A stretch of DNA of 64,000 nt from Paraglaciecola sp030730205 (GTDB lineage Bacteria > Pseudomonadota > Gammaproteobacteria > Enterobacterales > Alteromonadaceae). A model generated the notes under the pieces. The model saw only the letters and a program-made list of their open reading frames with translations. It was not told the DNA's origin and ran no database searches. Positions 37,222-46,244 of the stretch are shown piece by piece. Within the stretch, counting starts at the first letter, position 1, and the number at the start of each line of letters is the position of its first letter. The stretch lies in NCBI RefSeq assembly GCF_052119645.1, contig NZ_JBGQOM010000011.1, positions 95,556 through 159,555 on the forward strand. The letters are read 5' to 3'. The translations under genes were made by a program, and so were the position numbers.

Positions 37222-37626
37222 TTTTACTCATCCGCTCATCTGACCAGTTGATGTTTATAATACTGCTTTTCCAAAATAGATCAAAACTGTTTTGTGATTT
37301 TGTAAATAAAATGTGGGTGGTTTGTACTGAGGGTTCAAATAAAAGTTAATTATATCAATTGACTAAGTGTATTTTTAAGGCCTAACATTTTTTTACATAA
37401 GGAGGAATAAATGACGAAATATGATACTGTTTTACATCAGATCTAGTGAGAATTGGTTATAATTAATCGAACTTAACGCCTTAACGTGATTTCGAATGGG
37501 GCAAAGTAGACAATAAATGCACTGTTTAGATAGCAACAACGTATCTTTAAATAGACGTTTAAGTCGCTCTTTTCATAGTAAGCTTAATATCGACATTTAG
37601 TAACGACCTTTTAAAAAGGATATGTT
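37222..37626. other. Divergent region between fadE and the RND operon
   Basis: About 400 bases that must hold the promoters of both directions. It contains the short open frame at 37411-37446 and a perfect -10 hexamer TATAAT at 37458-37463 pointing toward the RND gene, without a convincing -35 at normal spacing. Confidence 0.55.
37411..37446 (+). CDS. Possible 11-residue leader peptide
   Basis: AAGGAGGA at 37399-37406 is one of the strongest ribosome sites in the window, and ATG follows at 37411. The frame reads MTKYDTVLHQI and then stops at 37444-37446. Whether it is translated is unknown. It could be a leader peptide or the remnant start of a lost gene. Confidence 0.3.
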   Translation: MTKYDTVLHQI

Positions 37627-39945
37627 TTGAAAAACACTCTGCTTAGTTTGCCTGTTAGATACCCCAAAATGGTGTTGTTTCTGTGTTTTCTATTAGTTGT
37701 TGTAGCGGCCATAGGGAGTAAAAATCTTTATTTTCGAGGTGATTTTAGAGTATTTTTTGAAGCTGATAATCCCCAGCTTGTCGCATACGAAAAAATGCAA
37801 AATAGTTTCAGTAAAAATGACAATGTCAGTATTATTATTGCGCCACATTCTGGCAATGTTTTCGAAAAAAGCACTCTCAAATTAGTGCAGGAATTAACGG
37901 AAGAAGCTTGGCAAACACCGCTGTCCACGCGGGTTGATTCAATTACAAATTTTCAACACACGTGGTCAGAAGATGACGATTTAATTGTTGAAGATTTAGT
38001 AGAAAATATTGATGATCTAACACCGAGTCAATTAGCTAACATTAAACAGATCGCTCTTGACGAACCTAATCTACTCGACAGGATGATATCGCCCCTAGGG
38101 CATGTCACCATGATCAACATCAGCGTTAATTTACCAGATGGTGACCAGACAAAAGAAGCGTCAGAAGCGACGCAATTTGTCAAATCGATTACCACTCAAT
38201 ACAAAATGATGTATCCAGATTTCGATTTCTACCATACAGGCATCGTTACGATGAATGATGCTTTTAATATCACTGCAAAAAAAGATGCTTCAACGTTAGT
38301 TCCGCTAATGTTTTTGACTATTATTATTGTTATGTGGTTGGCCTTGAAAACTCTTGTTGGAACAGTTTCGACACTAATCGTCATTATAGTCAGTATTGTA
38401 AGCACAATGGGCATAGCCGGGTGGCTTGGAATCTTTTTAAGTACTGCAACCGTTAATGTACCCATTATGGTGATGACATTGGCCGTAGCCGATTGCATTC
38501 ATGTGGTGTCTTCAATGTTACTTGGCATGCGTCAAAAAAAGACTAAGTCTGAAGCCTTACTTAGCAGTTTGGAGTCGAATTTCAAACCGGTTTTAATCAC
38601 GACTCTTACAACAGGAGCAGGGTTTTTAACACTGAATTTTGCTGAGGTGCCCATACTAGCGGATTTAGGTAATTTGACAACAATCGGTGTGTTATTGGCC
38701 TGTTTCTTTTCACTTACTGTATTACCTGCTTTGGTTATGTTGTTACCTATTAACCCTAGAAGCGTTGTTCTTAAAAATTCAGGGCGCATTGAGGCTCTAG
38801 GTGAATGGGTAATTCAACATAATCGGAAGTTGTTACTTTTGAGTCTGAGTGTGACAGTGTTAGTTACAATCCTGGCATCAAAAAACCAATTAAATGATTC
38901 TCCTACTCAATATTTTGATCAATCAACCGCTTTCCGTCAATCAACTGATTTTCAACAAGATAATTTAAGTGGCATGACAAATATCGATGTTGCGATCTAC
39001 AGTGAGCAAGAGAGTGGTATTAATGCTCCTGAGTTTCTAACAACGGTTGACAATTTTACAACATGGCTTCGTCAACAACTTGAAATTGATCATGTTTCTT
39101 CAATTAGTGATACGTTCAAGCGATTAAATAAAAATATGCACAGTGATGCTGTAGAATTTTATTCATTGCCCGGTGATAGGGAGTTAGCAGCCCAGTATTT
39201 ATTATTGTATGAGATGTCTTTACCCTATGGATTAGATCTTAATAACCAAATAAATATGGACAAATCAGGCACGCGTATAATGTTAACGCTTAAAAATCTC
39301 GGCAGTAAGGAGATGACCAATTTTGAGAAAAAAGTAAAAGTTTGGTTTGAAGAAAACGCGCCTACTTTTACTATAATTTCGTCGAGTCCAGGCTTAATGT
39401 TTGCACATATTGGTGAAGCTAATATGGCGAGTATGATTGAAGGTACTCTGGTTGCTTTAGTGCTCATTTCAGGTCTATTGATTTTTGCACTTAAATCTTT
39501 TCGTCTTGGCTTTATAAGCTTATTGCCAAATCTACTGCCAGCTTTAATTGGCTTTGGTATTTGGGGAGCCTACTCTGCTGAAATAAATCTTGGCCTTTCG
39601 GTTGTCTTGAGTATGACTCTCGGTATCATTGTCGATGACACGGTTCACTTTCTAAGCAAATATCAACATGCTCGACAAGCTGGCAAAAACGCGGATGAAG
39701 CTGTGCGTTATGCTTTTGCAACAGTAGGTAAGGCGCTGGTGATTACGACTCTTGTGTTATCCTTAGGTTTCTCGGTTTTAATGTTGTCGCCGTTTGCTTT
39801 GAATGCCGATATGGGAATGTTAACCAGCGTAATTATTTTGGTCGCGTTAGCGGTCGATCTATTGTTTTTACCCGCTTTTTTAATGGTTTTTGATAGAAAA
39901 GAACAAACTAAAGGACAGTCGCTCAATGAAAATTTTACTGAATAG
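37627..39945 (+). CDS. RND/MMPL-family exporter
   Basis: A 772-residue inner-membrane transporter of the RND superfamily, MMPL/HAE-3-like group. The two halves repeat: a membrane helix (about residues 14-30), a periplasmic loop (about 35-225), five helices with VADCIHVVSSML, then a second periplasmic loop and helices with IIVDDTVHFLSKYQ. The in-membrane Asp residues are the expected proton relay. The start is TTG at 37627 with AAGGA six bases upstream. It overlaps the LolA-like gene by 20 bases and leads a three-gene operon. Relatives move lipids or hydrophobic compounds; the cargo here is unknown. Confidence 0.9.
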   Translation: MKNTLLSLPVRYPKMVLFLCFLLVVVAAIGSKNLYFRGDFRVFFEADNPQLVAYEKMQNSFSKNDNVSIIIAPHSGNVFEKSTLKLVQELTEEAWQTPLSTRVDSITNFQHTWSEDDDLIVEDLVENIDDLTPSQLANIKQIALDEPNLLDRMISPLGHVTMINISVNLPDGDQTKEASEATQFVKSITTQYKMMYPDFDFYHTGIVTMNDAFNITAKKDASTLVPLMFLTIIIVMWLALKTLVGTVSTLIVIIVSIVSTMGIAGWLGIFLSTATVNVPIMVMTLAVADCIHVVSSMLLGMRQKKTKSEALLSSLESNFKPVLITTLTTGAGFLTLNFAEVPILADLGNLTTIGVLLACFFSLTVLPALVMLLPINPRSVVLKNSGRIEALGEWVIQHNRKLLLLSLSVTVLVTILASKNQLNDSPTQYFDQSTAFRQSTDFQQDNLSGMTNIDVAIYSEQESGINAPEFLTTVDNFTTWLRQQLEIDHVSSISDTFKRLNKNMHSDAVEFYSLPGDRELAAQYLLLYEMSLPYGLDLNNQINMDKSGTRIMLTLKNLGSKEMTNFEKKVKVWFEENAPTFTIISSSPGLMFAHIGEANMASMIEGTLVALVLISGLLIFALKSFRLGFISLLPNLLPALIGFGIWGAYSAEINLGLSVVLSMTLGIIVDDTVHFLSKYQHARQAGKNADEAVRYAFATVGKALVITTLVLSLGFSVLMLSPFALNADMGMLTSVIILVALAVDLLFLPAFLMVFDRKEQTKGQSLNENFTE

Positions 39946-40738
39946 AAAGAAAACTACGAGAACATCATTTAGCTTGTTATTGTTAACAATGTTGTTTTGT
40001 ACAAGCGCTTTTTCTCAGAGTGCCGAAGAGAAAGGCTTGGCAATAGCAAAAGAACAAAAATCTCGTGATGAAGGTTGGTCTGACTCAGTCGCTGAAACAA
40101 GTATGATTTTACGGAATCGGCAAGGAGACGAAACAGAGCGTAAAATGCGGGTTAAATCACTTGAAGTCATTGATGACGGTGATAAAGGCCTGACGATATT
40201 TGACCAGCCTTTGGATGTTAAAGGTACCGCATTCCTGAACTTTTCCCATCCTCTTGAGCCCGACGATCAGTGGATGTTTTTGCCTAAGTTAAAAAAGGTA
40301 AAACGTATTCAATCAAAAAATAAATCGGGCCCATTTATGGGCAGCGAGTTTGCATTTGAAGATATGAGCTCTTTTGAAATTGAAAAATTTAAATTTACTT
40401 ATCTGCGTGACGAGCAGTATCAGGGAATGGACTGTTATGTGGTAGAACAGGTGCCTTTAGAAGAGGATTCAGGTTATAGCAAAAATATCACGTGGGTTGA
40501 TAAAGAGCATTATCGCGTATTTAAGTCTGAATATTACGATCGTAAGGGTAGCTTATTAAAAGTATTGACCATGCACGATTATCAGCTTTTTTTAGACAAG
40601 TTCTGGCGTCCAATGGAATTAAGAATGGACAATCGTCAAAACGGCAAAAGCACCGATCTAATTACCCACTCTTTAGAGTTTAAAACAGGTTTGTCTGAAA
40701 ATGACTTTGATAAAGACAGCTTAATGCGAGCTCGTTAG
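39926..40738 (+). CDS. LolA-like outer-membrane lipoprotein-sorting family protein
   Basis: A 270-residue exported protein. I chose the ATG at 39926 (MKILLNRKKTTRTSF), preceded by AGGA at ten bases. A signal peptide follows (SLLLLTMLFCTSAFS). The mature part matches the LolA-like family often annotated as outer membrane lipoprotein-sorting protein: MILRNRQGDETERKM, FLNFSHPLEPDDQWMFLPKLKK, GSEFAFEDMSSFE and GLSENDF. Such proteins bind lipids in a half-open barrel. It overlaps the RND gene and lies eight bases before the beta-barrel gene, implying an inner-to-outer membrane transfer chain. Confidence 0.88.
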   Translation: MKILLNRKKTTRTSFSLLLLTMLFCTSAFSQSAEEKGLAIAKEQKSRDEGWSDSVAETSMILRNRQGDETERKMRVKSLEVIDDGDKGLTIFDQPLDVKGTAFLNFSHPLEPDDQWMFLPKLKKVKRIQSKNKSGPFMGSEFAFEDMSSFEIEKFKFTYLRDEQYQGMDCYVVEQVPLEEDSGYSKNITWVDKEHYRVFKSEYYDRKGSLLKVLTMHDYQLFLDKFWRPMELRMDNRQNGKSTDLITHSLEFKTGLSENDFDKDSLMRAR

Positions 40739-40746
40739 AGGAACTA

Positions 40747-41955
40747 ATGAAACATACATTAATAAAATATCTACTTAGCGGAGTGGTTTTTTCTGTTGCT
40801 GGTGCTTCTCAGGCCGAGTTAGATATTGAGTACACTGGAACTGCTGCATTTGAACAACGTTATTTTTTGCAAGATGCGCTGTATCCGCAGCAAAGCCGAG
40901 ATAATGCGTCTGTATATTTCAGCCCTGAGTTGTATACCGCGTTAAACGATGGTCAAGATACTATTTTGTTTCGTGGTTTTGTCAGGCTTGATCAAAATGA
41001 CCAGAAACGAACCCATGGTGACATCCGAGAATTCTTATGGGCGCATATCGGTGATGACTGGGAAATTAAAACTGGTATTGGTAAGGTTTTTTGGGGCCAA
41101 GCAGAATCATTACATTTGGTTGATATTATTAATCAAACCGATGCTATCGAAGCCATAGACGGTGAAGATAAGCTGGGACAAGCGATGGTGTCTTTATCCT
41201 TGTACAAAGAATGGGGAAATTTTACGGCATTTGTATTACCTTATTTTAGAGAACGCACCTTTGCCGGAATGGATGGGCGTTTGCGTGGCCCTTTAGAAAT
41301 CGATACTGATAATGCCTTATACGAATCAAGTGATGAGGAAAAAAAACTCGATTGGGCGCTTCGCTGGCAACATACCCTTGGTGATTGGGAAGTGGGTTTG
41401 TCTTACTTTGACGGAACCTCTCGAGAGCCTGATTTTATCCCCTCAATCAAAGGCGACAATGAATTTGTACTTCGCCCTTATTATTCACAAATTCAACAAG
41501 TAGGTATCGATGTACTTGCTATTGTTGAAGCTTGGATTATAAAATTTGAAGCGATTCAACGTTCAGGAAATATGCAAGATTATTGGGCGATGGTAGGTGG
41601 ATTTGAATACACCTCTGTTGGAGTGTTCGATTCTATATATGACATCGGATGGTTGGTAGAATATCAATATGACGATCGCCAAGAGTTAGCTACAACTACT
41701 GCTCAAAATGACATTTTAATTGGTGCAAGGTGGGTACTGAATGATTTTGATGGAACCGAAGTGCTTTTTGGCATGGTTCAAGATTTAGATTATTCAGGTG
41801 TGCGCTCTGGTTTTATTGAAGCTTCGAGTCGGATTAATGATCATTGGAAATGGCGAGTAGATGCTTATTTATTTTCAAGTGATGAGCCAACTGATATTTC
41901 TTACTTTTTGCGCAGAGACGATTATGCTCAATTCAGTTTAGAGTACTACTTCTAA
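40747..41955 (+). CDS. Outer-membrane beta-barrel protein of the RND operon
   Basis: A 402-residue protein with a signal peptide (SGVVFSVAGASQA, cleavage about residue 23) and many alternating, aromatic-rich strands. It ends in FSLEYYF, the terminal-Phe signal for barrel insertion by BAM. Regular aromatic and acidic strands (GWLVEYQYDD, DILIGARWVL) fit a barrel of roughly 14-18 strands. I do not recognise a characterised family. As the third gene of the operon it may form the outer-membrane end of the lipid or hydrophobic compound route. Its start follows the previous stop by eight bases. Confidence 0.82.
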   Translation: MKHTLIKYLLSGVVFSVAGASQAELDIEYTGTAAFEQRYFLQDALYPQQSRDNASVYFSPELYTALNDGQDTILFRGFVRLDQNDQKRTHGDIREFLWAHIGDDWEIKTGIGKVFWGQAESLHLVDIINQTDAIEAIDGEDKLGQAMVSLSLYKEWGNFTAFVLPYFRERTFAGMDGRLRGPLEIDTDNALYESSDEEKKLDWALRWQHTLGDWEVGLSYFDGTSREPDFIPSIKGDNEFVLRPYYSQIQQVGIDVLAIVEAWIIKFEAIQRSGNMQDYWAMVGGFEYTSVGVFDSIYDIGWLVEYQYDDRQELATTTAQNDILIGARWVLNDFDGTEVLFGMVQDLDYSGVRSGFIEASSRINDHWKWRVDAYLFSSDEPTDISYFLRRDDYAQFSLEYYF

Positions 41956-42015
41956 GTCACGAGTATAAAATAGCGTAATTTCTATTCTGCCTATCACCAG
42001 TATATTCTTAATAGT

Positions 42016-42033
42016 AGGGGCATCCTTGCCCCT
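42016..42033. terminator. Short hairpin between the RND operon and yghU
   Basis: A 7-bp GC-rich stem (42016-42022 with 42027-42033) with a 4-base loop and a moderate T-rich tail on the plus strand. It lies between convergent genes. Confidence 0.6.
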
Positions 42034-42047
42034 TATTTTCCCTTCTT

Positions 42048-42917
42048 TTATTGATATTTGGTCAGTTTATCTTGAGTTTTTGTTTCAAAATCACTGGCAT
42101 CATGACGCTCATGCAATTGGCTCGAAGGCTCTCCCCACGTGCGGTTGACGATCCGGCCTCGTTGCACAGCCGGTCTTTGGACTATTTCATCATTCCATCT
42201 CAATATATGTGTGTATTCATGAGTCTGTAAAAACTCAGCCGCTTCGTAAACTTTATTGGTCACCAAGGCGCCGTACCACGGCCAAATTGCAATGTCAGCT
42301 ATACTGTATTCATCACCACACATGTACCGATTGTTCGCAAGATGTTGATTGAGCACATCTAGCTGACGTTTTATTTCCATAGCATAGCGGTCAATAGGGT
42401 ATTGATATTTTTCTGGAGCATAAGCATAAAAGTGACCAAAGCCGCCACCCAAAATAGGTGCACTAGCCATTTGCCAAAACAGCCAAGACAAACACTCTGT
42501 TCGTTTGACTGGCTCCTTGGGTATCAGCACATCAAATTTATCAGCTAAGTACAACAGCATTGCTCCTGACTCAAACAAACGAGTAGGGGGAGTTGTACTA
42601 TGGTCCATTAGTGCCGGAATTTTCGAATTTGGATTGACTGCCACAAAACCGCTAGTGAATTGCTCTCCCTCCATGATATTGATTAAATGAGCATCGTATT
42701 CAGCTTCTTTGATACCTAAGGATAATAGTTCCTCAAACATAACAGTCACTTTTACCCCATTGGGGGTCGCAAGCGAATATAGCTGGAAAGGATGTTCACC
42801 TACTTTTAAAGCCTTCTCTTCTCTAGCTCCGGCAGTAGGGCGATTGATCCCTGAGAACTTGCCGCCGAACTCTTTATCCCATTCCCATATTTTGGGAGGC
42901 GTATAATTATTATTCAA
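42048..42917 (-). CDS. yghU: Glutathione S-transferase family disulfide reductase, YghU type
   Basis: A 289-residue protein matching YghU: N-terminal YTPPKIWEWDKEFGGKFSGINRPTAG, the thioredoxin-fold glutathione site (SLATPNGVKVTVMFEELL, NPNSKIPAL, FESGAMLLYLADK) and a helical C-terminal domain (GDEYSIADIAIWPW). YghU-type proteins bind two glutathione molecules and act as disulfide-bond reductases. The start is TTG at 42917 with AGGAG eight bases upstream; no ATG is available nearby. It stands alone. Confidence 0.93.
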   Translation of the reverse strand: MNNNYTPPKIWEWDKEFGGKFSGINRPTAGAREEKALKVGEHPFQLYSLATPNGVKVTVMFEELLSLGIKEAEYDAHLINIMEGEQFTSGFVAVNPNSKIPALMDHSTTPPTRLFESGAMLLYLADKFDVLIPKEPVKRTECLSWLFWQMASAPILGGGFGHFYAYAPEKYQYPIDRYAMEIKRQLDVLNQHLANNRYMCGDEYSIADIAIWPWYGALVTNKVYEAAEFLQTHEYTHILRWNDEIVQRPAVQRGRIVNRTWGEPSSQLHERHDASDFETKTQDKLTKYQ

Positions 42918-43130
42918 AATGTTAGCTCCTTATTATTGTCTTTATAAATAATGAAAACTTTGAATCATTCTTAGTATCTTATCTAGATCACCCCGATTAT
43001 TGCTATTTCATTGATTGGGGCACGACGCTAAAAGATCAAATAGTAACTTTCTATTTTATGCCTTAGCTCTCTACCTATCTCGGGTATTGCAGCCTATACT
43101 AGGGTCATATTATCAAGGATAGAGGGTAAA

Positions 43131-43490
43131 ATGCTCGAAAAACGACAGCATTCAAGAGTCTTAGTAGAGGATTTACAGGCAGATATCTGTTTCACCGATC
43201 CTGATTCAGACCATGTGACAGTGTTAACGGGTGGTGTCGTAGACATGAGTTATTCTGGTATTAAAATTAAGTTAGGATCAGCACTTCCCAATATTCCGTC
43301 TTTAAGCAAAATAAGCATCGTGTTAACCAGCGCAAGTTTATCCACCCCCATGACCATCAAAGGCATGGTAAAACATACATCGGAACAGAATGAATGCGGT
43401 ATTGCCTTTTCCTCAGAAAACGGGGCTTCAAATGTCGGTGAATATCTTTTTGAATGTATACGAAAAGTACCGCACAACGCATCGGTTTAA
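43131..43490 (+). CDS. PilZ domain protein
   Basis: A 119-residue single-domain PilZ protein, a cyclic di-GMP receptor family. Both binding motifs are intact: RxxxR at residues 5-9 (RQHSR) and DxSxxG at residues 38-43 (DMSYSG). It should therefore bind c-di-GMP. Target and output are not shown by the sequence. It has its own promoter region and no operon partner; a diguanylate cyclase is encoded at 27623. Confidence 0.92.
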   Translation: MLEKRQHSRVLVEDLQADICFTDPDSDHVTVLTGGVVDMSYSGIKIKLGSALPNIPSLSKISIVLTSASLSTPMTIKGMVKHTSEQNECGIAFSSENGASNVGEYLFECIRKVPHNASV

Positions 43491-43507
43491 GGCGATAAAA
43501 ATCAAAA

Positions 43508-43536
43508 CGAGTCATCCTAAAAAGAAGTTTGACTCG
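43508..43536. terminator. Possible weak hairpin after the PilZ gene
   Basis: CGAGTCA (43508-43514) pairs with TGACTCG (43530-43536) between two convergent genes. There is no real T-run, so termination is uncertain. Confidence 0.35.
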
Positions 43537-43563
43537 ATTGTAGCTAACAAATAAGAGTGGTTA

Positions 43564-44421
43564 TTATAAATATTTAGCGTGAAACCGCAGATGGTCTTCG
43601 ATAAAACTAGAGACAAAATAATAACTATGATCGTAGCCTAGGTGATACCTAAAATCTGCTTTGTAACCGATTTCTTTGGCTACATCTTCTAAAGGTTTGG
43701 TTAATTTTTGACTCAGATAAAAATTATCATCTAGACCCTGATCCACTAGCATAGGGATGTGTAAAAACTGTCCCTGTTGGCGCATCAAATTGCAACTGTC
43801 GTAAGCAAGCCAATCTTGCTTGTTATCACCTAAGTAATGAGTAAAAGCCTTTTGTCCCCATTGGCATTCAAGCGGATTAACGATAGGTGCAAATGCCGAC
43901 ACAGAGCAGTAACGTTTCATATTTGATAGGGCAATGGTTAATGCTCCATGGCCGCCCATAGAATGGCCCGCAATCGCCGCTTTTTCTTTTACCTTAAATT
44001 CTTTTTGCACTAAGGCGGGCAATTCTTCAACGATATAATCGTACATTTGGTAATGCTCTTGCCAAGGTGTTTGCGTCGCATTGACATAAAACCCTGCACC
44101 TAAACCTAAGTCGTAAGCACCATCTGCAGCGTCAGTCACTTGGTCACCGCGGGGACTCGTATCTGGCATAACTAACATAATACCTAACTCAGCCGCTACG
44201 CGCTGTGCACCTGCTTTTGTTGAAAAGTTTTCATCAGTACAGGTGAGGCCACTTAACCAGTACAACACGGGTAAACGGTTGTTGGTTGCAGCAGCAGGAG
44301 GTAAAAATACACTAAAGTGCATTTCACAATTGAGTGTTTTCGAACGATGACTATAGCGCTTCTGCCAACCACCAAAACATTTATTGGCACTTAATTCAGC
44401 AAGTTCAGTGGCATTTGCCAT
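43564..44421 (-). CDS. fghA: S-formylglutathione hydrolase
   Basis: A 285-residue serine esterase that releases formate and glutathione from S-formylglutathione, the second step of formaldehyde detoxification. The nucleophile is Ser154 in AGHSMGGHGAL. Other signatures are YWLSGLTCTDENF and the Asp/His region VDQGLDDNF and YDHSYYF. It lies 14 bases after frmA in one operon, which completes the pathway from hydroxymethylglutathione to formate. Confidence 0.95.
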   Translation of the reverse strand: MANATELAELSANKCFGGWQKRYSHRSKTLNCEMHFSVFLPPAAATNNRLPVLYWLSGLTCTDENFSTKAGAQRVAAELGIMLVMPDTSPRGDQVTDAADGAYDLGLGAGFYVNATQTPWQEHYQMYDYIVEELPALVQKEFKVKEKAAIAGHSMGGHGALTIALSNMKRYCSVSAFAPIVNPLECQWGQKAFTHYLGDNKQDWLAYDSCNLMRQQGQFLHIPMLVDQGLDDNFYLSQKLTKPLEDVAKEIGYKADFRYHLGYDHSYYFVSSFIEDHLRFHAKYL

Positions 44422-44435
44422 GATATATCTCCTTA

Positions 44436-45554
44436 TTAATAATGCACAACAGTACGAATCGATTTACCTTCATGCATCAAATCAAACGCGTCATTGATGT
44501 CTTCTAAGGCCATGGTGTGGGTGATAAAGGTATCTAACTCAAATTCTCCATCCATGTAGCGCTGCACGTAATCGGGTAATTGGCTGCGACCTTTTACACC
44601 GCCAAACGCGGTGCCGCGCCAAACTCGGCCAGTAACTAATTGGAAAGGACGAGTTGAAATTTCCTGCCCCGAGCCTGCTACGCCAATAATCACAGACTCT
44701 CCCCAGCCTTTGTGGCAACATTCAAGGGCTGAGCGCATCACATTGACATTTCCAATGCATTCAAAAGAATAATCGACACCACCGTCCGTCATTTCAACAA
44801 TGATATCTTGGATAGGTTTATCGTAGTCTTTTGGATTAACCACATCCGTTGCGCCTAACTGTTTAGCAATTTCAAACTTATCTTCATTAATATCAATCGC
44901 AATAATACGTCCGGCTTGCGCCATTTTTGCGCCGATAAGAACAGAAAGTCCAATGCCACCAAGACCAAATACCGCAACGGTGTCTCCCGGCTTGACTTTA
45001 GCTGCATTGGTTACAGCACCCATACCTGTTGTCACACCACATCCTAGTAAACAAACTTTTTCAAGTGGTGCTTCTTTCGGGATTTTGGCTAAGGCGATTT
45101 CAGGTACTACAGTATGTTCTGCAAAGGTTGATGTGCCCATGTAATGATAAATGGGTTGACCATTGATTGAAAAACGACTCGTACCATCTGGCATCAATCC
45201 TTTGCCTTGCGTTGCTCGAATTGCTTGGCACAAATTGGTTTTGCCTGATAAACAAAACTTACACTTACCACATTCTGGTGTGTATAAAGGGATAACGTGG
45301 TCACCTACTTCAACTAAGGTCACACCTTCCCCTATTGCTTCAACAATACCAGCACCTTCATGACCTAAAATGGCGGGAAACAAACCTTCAGGATCATCGC
45401 CAGACAGCGTGTAGGCATCGGTATGGCATACACCCGTGGCCACAATCCTGACCAATACTTCGCCTTTTTTGGGGGGCGCCAGATCCACTTCTTCAATTTT
45501 TAGAGGCTGACCCGCAGCCCATGCAACAGCCGCTCTTGTTTTTATACTTTGCAT
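44436..45554 (-). CDS. frmA: S-(hydroxymethyl)glutathione dehydrogenase (class III ADH)
   Basis: A 372-residue zinc alcohol dehydrogenase that oxidises hydroxymethylglutathione (formaldehyde plus glutathione) to S-formylglutathione with NAD. Class III marks are TGVCHTDAYTLSG and GHEGAGIVE (catalytic zinc), four structural-zinc cysteines in CGKCKFCLSGKTNLC, and the cofactor loop VFGLGGIGLS. No FrmR-type repressor is encoded beside it, so control is unclear. It leads the frmA-fghA operon. Confidence 0.95.
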   Translation of the reverse strand: MQSIKTRAAVAWAAGQPLKIEEVDLAPPKKGEVLVRIVATGVCHTDAYTLSGDDPEGLFPAILGHEGAGIVEAIGEGVTLVEVGDHVIPLYTPECGKCKFCLSGKTNLCQAIRATQGKGLMPDGTSRFSINGQPIYHYMGTSTFAEHTVVPEIALAKIPKEAPLEKVCLLGCGVTTGMGAVTNAAKVKPGDTVAVFGLGGIGLSVLIGAKMAQAGRIIAIDINEDKFEIAKQLGATDVVNPKDYDKPIQDIIVEMTDGGVDYSFECIGNVNVMRSALECCHKGWGESVIIGVAGSGQEISTRPFQLVTGRVWRGTAFGGVKGRSQLPDYVQRYMDGEFELDTFITHTMALEDINDAFDLMHEGKSIRTVVHY

Positions 45555-45608
45555 TTTATTTTCCTTAGCAATTAATTTTGGTGAATGTTAGTGGGCGTCA
45601 GCAAATAG

Positions 45609-46034
45609 TTACAAACAACTACCCAATAATCGAATGTCTGCATCGCGCCAAAATACATCATCTATTTGGTAACCATCAGCACATAACTTTTCTTTTTTGA
45701 GTCTTTTTTGTAAGCTTTCTGCCGCTTTATCTTCTAGCTCTAGTTTGGTTTGATTATCTGCTAATACCGCAAAACGCTTGGCTTTTTGATCGCGGTCAGC
45801 CCTTTCCATGCGCGAACCATCGCGGGAGTCGCTGCGCTCATAGTCTCGTTGATTATTACTGCGTAAGGAATCCTGAGAAGTATTTCGCCATGAGAGACCA
45901 AACACAAATTCAATGGAGCCATCGGCCAAGGTACGACTTTCAAACTTTTCATCGGTCATAATGGGTTCAGGTTCGCTGGCCGCACAGGCTGTTAAAGCCA
46001 AACTAACAAGGCCTATTTTTATTAAATGTCTCAA
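45609..46034 (-). CDS. Small lipoprotein of unknown function
   Basis: A lipoprotein of about 141 residues. I chose a TTG at 46034, giving MRHLIKIGLVSLALTAC, a normal lipoprotein signal with lipobox ALTAC; another TTG lies four codons earlier, and no ATG fits. The mature part is very charged: an Arg/Asp/Ser-rich middle (SNNQRDYERSDSRDGSRMER), then a helical Lys/Glu stretch and a C-terminal pair of cysteines (KLCADGY and LLGSCL). I do not recognise the family. It lies 54 bases upstream of frmA on the same strand and might share its transcript. Confidence 0.65.
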   Translation of the reverse strand: MRHLIKIGLVSLALTACAASEPEPIMTDEKFESRTLADGSIEFVFGLSWRNTSQDSLRSNNQRDYERSDSRDGSRMERADRDQKAKRFAVLADNQTKLELEDKAAESLQKRLKKEKLCADGYQIDDVFWRDADIRLLGSCL

Positions 46035-46244
46035 TGGTTCATCCAAGGGCTAGTGATTCGCTCTATACTAACGAATTGTCAATGGCAGTGACAAACATTA
46101 ATCGCATACATCACGTACTGAGCGAATTAAAACTATTATCAAGTTGACGCTATCTTTGTTTGTATTTCAATATGTTATGTTGCAATATTTAATTCATTGT
46201 TGTCTCTGTAGTCTTGCCTTAAGTAGGTTAAAGGAGCGTTTAGT

